Positions 1 through 7,200 of a stretch of 7,955 nt of DNA are shown here, in pieces. Positions within the stretch are counted from its first letter, which is position 1. The number at the start of each line of letters is the position of its first letter. The notes beneath the pieces are model-generated. The model was not told the origin of the DNA, ran no database searches, and saw nothing but the letters and a program-made list of their open reading frames with translations. The translations under genes and the position numbers were made by a program. The stretch is from Flavipsychrobacter stenotrophus (lineage in GTDB: Bacteria; Bacteroidota; Bacteroidia; Chitinophagales; Chitinophagaceae). Location: NCBI GenBank assembly GCA_947372365.1, contig CANBTK010000062.1, positions 1 through 7,955 of the forward strand, read 5' to 3'.

Positions 1-257
1 GGGAAGAATATAGCCAGCGGGATGCCGGGAAAGCCGCCACCTGTGCCTATGTCAACGACTTCAGTGCCATCGTCAAAATTGCACATGGCTGCAATAGCCA
101 GCGAATGCAGCACATGCTTCTCGTATAGGCGGTCAATGTCCTTCCTCGAAATTACATTTATCTGCTCGTTCCAGGCAGTATAAAGGGCTTCTAGCTGGCG
201 GAACTGGCCCAGCTGCTCTTCAGTAAAATCGGCAAAGTATTTAAGTATTATGTCCAA
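1..257 (-). CDS. rsmG: 16S rRNA (guanine527-N7)-methyltransferase RsmG, 5' part (runs off the left edge)
   Basis: RsmG uses S-adenosylmethionine to methylate N7 of G527 in the 530 loop of 16S rRNA in the cytoplasm; loss of the enzyme is known to give low-level streptomycin resistance. Eighty-five codons are visible, followed by two bases of the next codon. Recognition rests on the SAM-binding motif I DIGTGGGFPGIPLAI (about residues 69-83), nearly invariant in RsmG, preceded by NVISRKD (34-40) and HVLHSL (48-53), both typical of the family's N-terminal part. The product begins MDIILKYF. The start is a TTG at 257-255: no in-frame ATG or GTG precedes the conserved region, and this start gives the usual RsmG N-terminus. 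The gene overlaps the last 10 bases of the glycosyltransferase gene, suggesting translational coupling. There is no clear Shine-Dalgarno, only an A-rich leader as usual in Bacteroidota. Family assignment is close to certain; the C-terminal half is not in the window. Confidence 0.95.
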   Translation of the reverse strand, partial: MDIILKYFADFTEEQLGQFRQLEALYTAWNEQINVISRKDIDRLYEKHVLHSLAIAAMCNFDDGTEVVDIGTGGGFPGIPLAIFF

Positions 258-1387
258 TGTTGTTTATTTTTCAGGATTATGTACGGCGAAAAGGCAATAT
301 TAAAGATCATCCAGCCAATATCAAAAAATGGCAGCAGCCCGATAAGGCTTTTTTCTTTTAGGCGCATGGCTGCGGTTGCCCATATCAGCCAGTAAATGCA
401 GCAGCGGGCAGCCATAATGCAGGCTGCTGGCAGGCAATATCCGGTAAATAGCAAGGCAATAAAATAAACCCACACTGCCGCATGTGTAAACCCATAGGTG
501 GACAGCCAGTATTTTACGCTTATGTTGTAGCTTTTGCCATCGGTGAGGTGGCGCTGCTTTTGTTTTATCCATTCCCTTGAGCTGGTTGGCGCATGGGTAT
601 AGGTAAAGGCTTCAGGGGTATTCACCATAGCATAATTGGAAGGGGTGCCGCACAGGTTCACCAGCAGGTCATCGTCGCCTGATGCCGATACATTCCAGGT
701 GGCCGATTTTTCAGCTTTTTGCAAAACAGCCTTTGTGCATGCCATGTTGCGGCCTACGGCCAGGTAGGGCTTGCCTGCAAGGGCATAAGTGCTGCCCTGC
801 ACAAATGAGTTAACGGTTTCCCACCTTATAAATGCATTGAGGAGGCCATGGCCTTTATAGTAGGCGCCAAAGCCAGCCACTATTTCCTTGCCCGCAGCCA
901 ATGGTGCTGCCATATTGGCCAGCCACATATTGCTTGCCGGGCAGCAGTCGGCATCAGTGAGCAGCAGCCATTCGTTGGTTGCACTGGCTGCGCCAAGGCT
1001 CAGGGCGTGTTTTTTGCCCTTTAAAACCCTTGGGGTTGCTGCGGTAACAGTTATCGTTTTAAGGTGGCCATATTGCTGGTGTAGTTTACTTAAAACAACT
1101 TCGGTGCCGTCAGTAGAGCAATCGTTAACCACAATTACTTCAAATAGCGGCCCGCCGCCCGGGCTTTCATATTTCTGAGCGAGTATAAGTGGCAGGTTTT
1201 GTTCCAGGTTGGCGGCTTCGTTCCTGGCACAGATAATGATGCTCACTGGTTTCCTTTCATTAGTTGCAGCTTGCTGTTGCTCGTGTTTGTAAAAAAGTAA
1301 GCGGGCATAAAAATATAGGGCATAGGCAAACTGTACGGCCGCCCATACTACAAAAGCCCAGAAGATAATTGTGGTTATTATTGCCAA
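248..1387 (-). CDS. Membrane-anchored family 2 glycosyltransferase
   Basis: This 379-residue protein should transfer a sugar from a nucleotide-activated donor at the cytoplasmic face of the inner membrane; the acceptor cannot be told from sequence. One N-terminal membrane segment (about residues 3-32) leads into a GT-A domain. KPVSIIICARNEAANL (46-61) is the first strand, followed by EVIVVNDCSTDGT (83-95) with nucleotide-binding aspartates, GKKHAL (124-129), the metal-binding DAD in LLTDADCC (141-148), and a GDDD (237-240) in the position of the catalytic acidic motif. KQKQRHL (275-281) takes the place of the QxxRW motif of processive synthases such as cellulose or hyaluronan synthase. Hydrophobic stretches around 302-342 and 348-372 suggest two to four C-terminal membrane passes. 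The start is TTG at 1387-1385: an in-frame TAA lies seven codons upstream with no other start between. The stop TAA at 250-248 overlaps the start of rsmG, so the two are probably one operon. The family call is firm; processivity and product are unknown. Confidence 0.93.
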   Translation of the reverse strand: MAIITTIIFWAFVVWAAVQFAYALYFYARLLFYKHEQQQAATNERKPVSIIICARNEAANLEQNLPLILAQKYESPGGGPLFEVIVVNDCSTDGTEVVLSKLHQQYGHLKTITVTAATPRVLKGKKHALSLGAASATNEWLLLTDADCCPASNMWLANMAAPLAAGKEIVAGFGAYYKGHGLLNAFIRWETVNSFVQGSTYALAGKPYLAVGRNMACTKAVLQKAEKSATWNVSASGDDDLLVNLCGTPSNYAMVNTPEAFTYTHAPTSSREWIKQKQRHLTDGKSYNISVKYWLSTYGFTHAAVWVYFIALLFTGYCLPAACIMAARCCIYWLIWATAAMRLKEKSLIGLLPFFDIGWMIFNIAFSPYIILKNKQHWT

Positions 1388-1418
1388 ATGCGGAAACGGT
1401 AATTGTTAAATGCTGCCC

Positions 1419-1426
1419 CAAAAGTA
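1419..1426 (-). promoter_or_regulatory. Possible Bacteroidota -7 promoter element for the glycosyltransferase-rsmG operon
   Basis: Read on the minus strand this is TACTTTTG, an exact match to the TAnnTTTG element used by the main Bacteroidota sigma factor. It lies 31 bases upstream of the TTG start, giving a short leader of about 25 bases. I found no TTG box at the usual spacing upstream, so the match could be chance. It sits downstream of the two hairpins, where a promoter would be expected after termination of the preceding gene. Confidence 0.4.
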
Positions 1427-1470
1427 TTGAATAAGTGTGACTGCGAGGGTATTGGGTTTACATGTTCCCG

Positions 1471-1492
1471 GCAACTTGCAGAAACAAGTTGC
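1471..1492. other. Perfect 8-bp inverted repeat (hairpin) between the two transcription units
   Basis: GCAACTTG at 1471-1478 pairs perfectly with CAAGTTGC at 1485-1492 around a six-base loop. It lies between the terminator hairpin at 1514-1545 and the possible promoter at 1419-1426. There is no U-tract on either side, so it is not a standard intrinsic terminator by itself. It could be a second stem in a tandem 3'-end structure, or a binding site for a dimeric regulator ahead of the glycosyltransferase gene. The symmetry is seen directly; the role is unknown. Confidence 0.45.
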
Positions 1493-1513
1493 TGACTGCC
1501 GCATGCCCACAAT

Positions 1514-1545
1514 ACAACAGCCACACTTTTGGGTGTGGCTGTTGT
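1514..1545 (-). terminator. Hairpin terminator after the 733-residue NHL/Ig protein gene
   Basis: A perfect 13-bp stem (ACAACAGCCACAC at 1514-1526 with its complement at 1533-1545) closes a six-base loop. It begins 21 bases beyond the stop codon of the upstream gene, the expected place for its transcript end. The stem is stable, but the bases following it on the minus strand (ATTGTGGGC) form only a weak U-tract. Termination is therefore likely but possibly leaky, which would allow some read-through into the glycosyltransferase gene. Confidence 0.65.
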
Positions 1546-1566
1546 TTATAAATGCAGTGGGGTATT

Positions 1567-1824
1567 TTAGTTTTTTACAACAAAATGGAATACCTGGTTG
1601 CCGTTGCCATCTTGTATCGTCAGCAGGTACATGCCATCGGGTATGGGCTTGCCGGGTTGCACCAGCGCGCCAACTTTGCCGTTATTCACCGGGGCTTTGC
1701 CCTGGTATATTATTTTGCCCAGCATGTCAGTAATAGTGTACTCAAGCGGCTTGCCGTTGCTGGCTGGCACCTCTCCTACAAGTGTAAACGTGCCTGTGTT
1801 TGGGTTAGGCTGTATTTTAAAATT
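1567..1824 (-). other. T9SS type A sorting domain of the 733-residue protein
   Basis: Residues 649-733 show the family's pattern: a PNPNTG turn in the first strand, the ITDMLGKIIY strand, a DGMYLL strand and a final HFVVKN. It is closely similar to the tail of the neighbouring larger protein. It marks export across the outer membrane by the type IX system. Confidence 0.92.
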
Positions 1825-3768
1825 GCCGCCGGAGTGGCCTACATTATTAACGCCCAGGTGCCCTACGCTTATTACCACTACATTGCTGGTATCATGGTCA
1901 GGCACCACGCATGGCGCGTTGCTGTACATTACGCAGTAAAGGGTATCATTGGTATACACTTCGTCGGTATAATAGTCATCGGTAGCCCCAGCTATTGGTA
2001 AGCCGTTTTTATACCACTGGAAGGTAGGGTGGGTGCCCTGGTAGGTCAATTCAGAAAACAGTGTCACCCATTCGCCCCAGTACCTGATTGTGGTATCGTG
2101 CGACGCCAGCAATGTGATAAGTGGTGGGTAGCTGATATTGACCACCATCGCTTTTGAAGCTGAAATACTATCGGGTGTGGCGCAGACTGCATTGCTTACC
2201 AGCACGCAGGTAATAATATCGCCGACCGATGGAGTGTAGGTAAATGTAAGCCCGGTGTCAATAAGCGTACCAAACCTGTACCAGTGGTACTTGGGGTTTG
2301 TACCGCCGTTAGTTGGGTGGGCTGTAATACTTACTGGCTGGCCAGCGCACAGGGTGTCGCCCGTACTCGTTAAGGCTACCGATGGCACAACAACAGGCCT
2401 CACCACCATGCGTATGGTGTCAGACACCGCAATTATAAAGCCGCCGTTGGCAGTATCTATCATGCTGCAGGTAATCACATCGCCATTATGTACCGAGTCG
2501 GAATAATAACTTGGGCTGTTGGCGCCAACTACTACGCCATTAAGCCTCCATTTGAAGAACGACAGATAGTGCTTTCCAGCCATTTCGTGGGCGGTATAGG
2601 TGACATGTGAATAGCCGCAAACGGTATCGCCGGGGTTGGCGGTAAGGTGCAGGGTATCCACTTTAAATACTTCGCGTATCCTGTGGCCATTGTTAGACGA
2701 TGCCTGGCCTTTATCAGCAATAAACATATTGCCAAACCTGTCCCAGCACACATCAGCCGGAAATGCAAATACTGCTGCCGTAGCCGGGCCTCCATCGCCC
2801 GAAAAGCCCCCGCTGCTGCTGGCGCCTACAATAGTGGAGATAATGCCAGTTGATACGTTTACCCTACGGATACGGTTGTTATTCTGGTCTACAATAACAA
2901 TATTGCCCTGTGGGTCTACCCTTACTGCATTAGGCCCGCTGAGCTTGCATGCAGTAGCCTGCCCACCATCGCCTGAAAAGCCTGATGCGGCACTGGAACT
3001 GCCTGCGAAACGCGATATGAGGCCTGTTGTAGCTGATACCTTGCGCACTACATGGTTGTTTTTGTCGGCAAAATAAATGTTGCCTGCGTTATCTACGCAC
3101 ACACCCACTGCGCCATCGAGCGTTGCACTGGTTGCTGCCCCGCCATCGCCGGCAAAGCCCACTGTGCCGTTGCCGGCAACTGTGCTTATAATGCCTGCTG
3201 TGTTCACTTTGCGCACCCGGGTATTGCCATCTGCAATAAACATATTGCCATGGGTATCAAACGCAATGCCGGCTGCGCCAATTTTTGCTGCAAGGGCAGA
3301 TATTCCATCTCCATTAAAATAGCCTGTAGTATGGTTGCCGGCAACAGTGGTGATGGTGTCCGTCCGGTCAATTTTGCGTATTACATAATTGGCAGCATCA
3401 GCAATATATACGTTGTCGAGCGAATCTAATGCCAGCGAAAAAGGCGAAGATATTATTGCTGCGGTTGATGGGCCGTAGTCGCCACCGTAGCCCGGGGAGC
3501 CATTGCCTGCATAGGTGCTTATCATCCCCCTGGGGGTTATTTTACGTACGTTATTGAAATAGTTGTCGCAGCTATACACATAGCCGGAATCGTCAACCGC
3601 CACGCTGTACACATTGCCCAGCCCTGCCAGTATTGCTTCGGCTCCTTCGCCCGAATAGGCTTGTGCGCCATTGCCTGCTATTGTCCTTACAATTGTTTGG
3701 GCTGAAACATCGTAGCTTATAAATGAAACTATTGCTAAAAAGAGGGTTTTTACAAGATGTTTTTTCAT
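1567..3768 (-). CDS. Secreted NHL beta-propeller / Ig-like repeat protein with T9SS type A sorting domain (733 residues, complete)
   Basis: An exported repeat protein of unknown ligand. The start ATG (3768-3766) gives a clear Sec signal peptide: MKKHLVKT, a hydrophobic core, and probable cleavage after VSA at about residue 23. Residues 25-368 hold six NHL blades, each a variation on ISTxAGNG..GxSGDGG..A...VxVDxxGNxYIAD..N..VRKV, enough for a closed six-bladed propeller. Three Ig-like repeats follow (about 370-460, 461-547, 548-634), with the DTVC, QWYKNG and GDxxTC signatures. The tail (649-733) is a T9SS type A sorting domain: FKIQPNPNTGTFTL, then TDMLGKIIY, then DGMYLLTI, ending HFVVKN. By family knowledge such tails direct passage through the outer-membrane T9SS and are then cleaved. 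The protein is a paralogue of the larger product encoded immediately upstream, with three rather than eleven Ig repeats. Hairpins flank the gene on both sides, so it is probably transcribed alone. Domain calls are firm; biological role is not known. Confidence 0.95.
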   Translation of the reverse strand: MKKHLVKTLFLAIVSFISYDVSAQTIVRTIAGNGAQAYSGEGAEAILAGLGNVYSVAVDDSGYVYSCDNYFNNVRKITPRGMISTYAGNGSPGYGGDYGPSTAAIISSPFSLALDSLDNVYIADAANYVIRKIDRTDTITTVAGNHTTGYFNGDGISALAAKIGAAGIAFDTHGNMFIADGNTRVRKVNTAGIISTVAGNGTVGFAGDGGAATSATLDGAVGVCVDNAGNIYFADKNNHVVRKVSATTGLISRFAGSSSAASGFSGDGGQATACKLSGPNAVRVDPQGNIVIVDQNNNRIRRVNVSTGIISTIVGASSSGGFSGDGGPATAAVFAFPADVCWDRFGNMFIADKGQASSNNGHRIREVFKVDTLHLTANPGDTVCGYSHVTYTAHEMAGKHYLSFFKWRLNGVVVGANSPSYYSDSVHNGDVITCSMIDTANGGFIIAVSDTIRMVVRPVVVPSVALTSTGDTLCAGQPVSITAHPTNGGTNPKYHWYRFGTLIDTGLTFTYTPSVGDIITCVLVSNAVCATPDSISASKAMVVNISYPPLITLLASHDTTIRYWGEWVTLFSELTYQGTHPTFQWYKNGLPIAGATDDYYTDEVYTNDTLYCVMYSNAPCVVPDHDTSNVVVISVGHLGVNNVGHSGGNFKIQPNPNTGTFTLVGEVPASNGKPLEYTITDMLGKIIYQGKAPVNNGKVGALVQPGKPIPDGMYLLTIQDGNGNQVFHFVVKN
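1867..2661 (-). repeat. Three Ig-like repeats of the 733-residue protein
   Basis: Repeat 1 is at 2661-2389, repeat 2 at 2388-2128 and repeat 3 at 2127-1867. Repeat 1 has cysteines C384 and C434 and lacks the one after strand F. Repeat 2 has three (C474, C521, C529). Repeat 3 lacks the one before strand B, where an aromatic stretch IRYWGEW stands, and keeps C612 and C620. They resemble the Bacteroidota Ig-like/PKD-like repeats found between enzymatic or propeller domains and T9SS tails. Confidence 0.85.
2665..3696 (-). repeat. Six NHL-repeat blades of the 733-residue protein
   Basis: Blades begin near residues 27, 82, 138, 193, 250 and 309, about 55-60 residues apart. Each contains an AGNG-like turn, a glycine/aspartate-rich loop, and a GN(I/V/M)(Y/F)IAD strand ending in (V/I)RKV. 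The GDGG loop is canonical in blades 4-6 and degenerate in blades 1-3 (SGEGAEA, GGDYGPS, NGDGISA). Blade 6 carries a short insertion after IADKG. Six blades match known closed NHL propellers, so the domain looks complete. Confidence 0.9.
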
Positions 3769-3805
3769 AATTAGACTATGTGTGCCGGAAGTTAATGAGA
3801 TATAA

Positions 3806-3813
3806 CAAAATTA
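3806..3813 (-). promoter_or_regulatory. Possible Bacteroidota -7 promoter element for the 733-residue protein gene
   Basis: Minus-strand TAATTTTG matches TAnnTTTG exactly and lies 37 bases upstream of the ATG, leaving a leader of roughly 30 bases. No TTG box is visible at the usual distance upstream; instead a run of nine A (3816-3824, minus strand) and a short inverted repeat occupy that place. The position, downstream of the terminator and upstream of an isolated gene, supports the call. Confidence 0.42.
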
Positions 3814-3823
3814 AGTTTTTTTT

Positions 3824-3837
3824 TGGTTCTTTAACCA
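3824..3837. promoter_or_regulatory. Short inverted repeat in the promoter region (possible operator)
   Basis: TGGTT at 3824-3828 and AACCA at 3833-3837 form a perfect 5-bp dyad around CTTT. It lies about where the -33 region of the possible promoter at 3806-3813 would fall, next to a nine-base A tract, so it could bind a regulator. A dyad this short occurs often by chance. Confidence 0.25.
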
Positions 3838-3901
3838 GATAGCGTAAGAATATGGCCAAATTATAGCCCTGCCAGCTACCTGTTAGAGGTTGCAACACAT
3901 A

Positions 3902-3943
3902 AAAAAGCCTTCCGGTTGCCATAATGGCTTGGGAAGGCTTTTT
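3902..3943 (-). terminator. Intrinsic terminator after the large NHL/Ig protein gene, symmetrical enough to work in both directions
   Basis: AAAAAGCCTTCC (3902-3913) pairs with GGAAGGCTTTTT (3932-3943): a 12-bp stem with a GC-rich top of seven pairs, an 18-base loop, and A/T pairs at the base. On the minus strand the stem ends in a run of six U, starting 18 bases beyond the stop codon at 3962; this is a textbook intrinsic terminator. On the plus strand the run of five T would serve equally. The loop holds a small inner dyad (GCCAT/ATGGC, 3918-3928). Confidence 0.88.
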
Positions 3944-3961
3944 CGAACGAGGGTTGCACTA

Positions 3962-4225
3962 TTATTTTTCTATCACAAAATGCAGCGTATTGTTGCCCGC
4001 ACCGTATTTAATGTTAAGTAGGTAAAGGCCATTTGAAAGGCTGTTATCAAGGCTTATTTTGCTGTTGATTTTTCCGTTTATTACCGGTACGCCAGCTTCG
4101 TAAACGATTTTGCCCAGCATATCTGTAACAATTACCTGCGCGCTGTTATCGGCAGTTTCAATGGATGCGCCCCTTATTACAAAAACACCGTTGTTAGGGT
4201 TAGGCTGTATGTCAAATGCAGCGTT
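3962..4225 (-). other. T9SS type A sorting domain of the large protein
   Basis: The last 87 residues carry the PNPNNG turn, VIVTDMLGKIVY, NGLYLLNI and terminal LHFVIEK. The linker before it (GVTNVNHAN) matches that of the downstream paralogue (GVNNVGHSG), so the two tails clearly share a recent ancestor. The role is recognition by the type IX secretion machinery. Confidence 0.92.
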
Positions 4226-7200
4226 GGCGTGGTTTACATTGGTAACACCTACATTGGTAATGGTTATGTGGCTTACATTGCTGGTATCGAAAGGAGGGTT
4301 AGCGCAGATGGCATTGCTGATGAGCACACAGCTTACAAGGTCGCTGTTGTGCAGGGTGTCAGTTACATAGGTAGTACCGGTAACGCCTGCCACTACGCTG
4401 CCATTAAGCAGCCAAATATACACCGGGCTTGAACCGCCATTTACAGCAGTAGCAGTAAAGGTTACTGGCGTAAAGTAAGCGATTGATGTACCAGGCGTTG
4501 CAGCAACAGTAACGGTAGGCGTTACTGAAGGTATAACGAATATGGCAATGTTATTGCTTATTGCAGTATCGGGGCTTGCGCAAGGGTGGCTGCTGTGTAG
4601 CACACACTTAATGTTATCGCCCATAGCAGGGCCATAAGTATAAGTACTGCCGGTACCCATGAATGTACCATTTACATACCAGTTATAGACGGGGGAGTAA
4701 CCGCCGTTTATAGCAGTTGGGGTAAATGTTACAGGTACACCAGAGCAAACAGTATCGCTTGGAGTCGCTATTGAAACTGATGGCGTAACGAAAGATGATA
4801 CAGAAACAGTAATAGAGTTGCTGGTAGCAGAGTCAGGCGTTGCGCAAGACGAGTTGCTGTGCAGTACACATTTTACTATGTCGCCCGCAGCTGGCATGTA
4901 AGAATAGGTGCCCGACGTGCCGCTGAGTACGCCGTTTACAAACCATTTAAAGCTTGGCGAAGTACCACCAATAGTAACGCTTGGCGTGAACGATATAGAA
5001 CCGCCTACGCACACTGTGTCGCCGGGGGTCGCCGCAATAGTAACCGTAGGTGCCGCAATAGGGCTCACCGTCATTGTAATAGGCGTGATGAACGCACTGT
5101 CGGTAGTGCGGCAAGGCGAGTTGCTGGTAAACTTACAGGTAACAATATCTCCGTTAACAGGAATGTAAGCGTAAGTAGCTGAAGTACCTGCATTAACACC
5201 GTTAACCCTCCATTGGTAGGTAGGTGCTGAGCCACCGTTTACGCCTGTAGCGGTGAAGGTAACTGTAGTGCCTACGCAAACCGATGTGCTCGGGCTTACT
5301 GATGCGGTTACTGATGGGGTAACAACTGTATTTACAACCAGTACGTGTGGCGTACTGAGTGCGCTATCGGGCACAGCGCACGGGTTGCTGCTGGTAAGCC
5401 TGCAAACAATAATATCGCCTGCTGCCGGGGTGTAGGTATAAGTAGCATTAGTAGCGCCAGCAATGTAAGTGCCGGTACCAGCATTAAGCCACTGGTATGC
5501 CGGCGATGTGCCGCCGTTAACCGGGGTAGCTGTGAAAGTTAAAGATGTGCCGCTGCAAACTGTATCGCCAGGGGCAACAGCTACACTAACTGAAGGCGTA
5601 ACCACAGGGTTCACCACCATAATAGTTAAGCCGCTCATAACTGTTGTAGTGCTTGCACAAGGTGCATTGCTGGTTAATTTACAGGTAATGGTATCGCCAT
5701 TAACCGGAACGGTTGCGTAGCTGCTGCCTGAGCCTGCAACCACACCGTTTTTATACCATACATAAGTTGGTGCTGAGCCACCTGATACTGGCACGGCGGT
5801 AAATGTAACTGTTGTACCTGCACAAACTGCGCCCGACGGGCTGGCAGAAACGCCTACCGAAGGCGTTACGATTGGGTTAACAATGATTGACATAGAAGCA
5901 CTGTTCACCGTATCGGTAGTATTGCAATGCGCATTGCTGATAAGTGTACAATAATAAACGTCGGTGCTGGTTGGGGTATCAGTATAGGTAGCGCCTGTTG
6001 CTACGTAAGTGCCGTTTTTATTCCAGTTATAAACAGGTGCTGTGCCACCTGATGTAGTTGATGGGGTAAATGTAACTGAAGAGCCTGCGCACACAGTATC
6101 GTGGCTTGGCGTAATAGTAACCGATGGGGTAGTGTAAGACAATACAGTCAATACGATAGCACTGCTGGTTACGCTCGCAACGGTAGAGCAGCCGCCAGGT
6201 ATCAGTTTGCACTGCACCACATCGCCGGTAGCAGCGCTGTGTATGAATGGGTTGCCGCTGGCCACAAAGAAGCCGTTAACGATCCATTGGTATACGGCAG
6301 ATGAACCTGCTGAGGTAGCTGTTGCAACAATGGTATCAACCATGCCGGTGCATGAGGTATCGCCGCCTATGGTATGTATGCTGATAGTAGGCGTTACAGC
6401 CGAAGTAACATACATGGTAATGTAGTTGCTCCTTGATGTGTCGCGGGTGCGGCAGGTAGCGTTACTGGTTATGCGGCAAGAAATAACGTTGCCGGTTGAT
6501 GGTGTATAATGCAGTATTGCCGAGTCGCCGCCAACTGTGGTGCCGCCTACAAACCACTGGTAGTGTGGGGTAGTGCCGCCGAATGTAGGAGTTGCGGTAT
6601 AAGTGGTAAGCGTAGCTGTACAAACGGTATCAGAAGCCGTAGCAATGGTGATGCCCGGTGTTACTGTTGGCGTTACCACCATGGTAATGGTATTGCTGAA
6701 TGCCACTGGGGTAGTGAGGCAAGGGTAACTGCTGTTAAGCCTGCACTGCACTACATCGCCATGAGCAGGCGTGTAAGCGTAGGTGGTGCCGGTGGCAACG
6801 TCGCTGCCATTAACGTTCCAGTGGTACACTGGCGATGTGCCCGGGTTTACGCCGGTTGCGGTAAACGTTACTGTAATGCCGCTGCACACGGTGTCAGATG
6901 GCGATGCCGATATTGAAACCGATGCAGTACGCACTGCATTAACGGTCATTGTAATGAAATTGGAGATAGCCAGTGTATCTGCCGCCGGGCCTATTAAGAT
7001 ACATTTTATAACATTGCCGTTATGTACGCTGTCAGCAACATAAGTGCCAGCATCAGGGCCTACAGCCGCGCCATTCAGCAGCCAGTGGTAGTGGTAGCCT
7101 GTAGTAGGTGCAGTAACGGTTGATGTATAAGTAACCGCTGTGCCTGCACAAACAGTATCGTTGGCTGTATGTATAACAATATTATAAGGGGCTTTAACCT

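Noticed and set aside
321..572. Minus-strand open frame of 83 codons
   Set aside because: It lies wholly inside the glycosyltransferase gene in another frame and has no domain signature.
1437..3429. Several plus-strand open frames of 68-149 codons opposite the 733-residue protein gene
   Set aside because: They are antisense to a gene with clear signal peptide, NHL, Ig and sorting domains. Their translations are rich in Cys/Ala/His or Pro/Leu, mirror the repeated coding strand, and show no recognisable domain.
3856..3865. Second possible promoter (minus-strand TATAATTTGG)
   Set aside because: It does not fit TAnnTTTG exactly, the nearest TTG lies too far upstream, and the exact match at 3806-3813 is better placed for the gene start.
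4110..7043. Plus-strand open frames opposite the Ig repeat array
   Set aside because: They recur at the Ig repeat spacing with similar content (for example the PLTFQWYTGDVP-like stretches), as expected from reading a protein repeat on the opposite strand. None has a domain of its own.
4250..7180. Regular spacing of similar DNA stretches resembling a CRISPR or satellite array
   Set aside because: The period of about 265 bases is far too long for CRISPR, the copies are diverged in DNA but conserved in protein, and the frame stays open throughout. It is a protein-level repeat.
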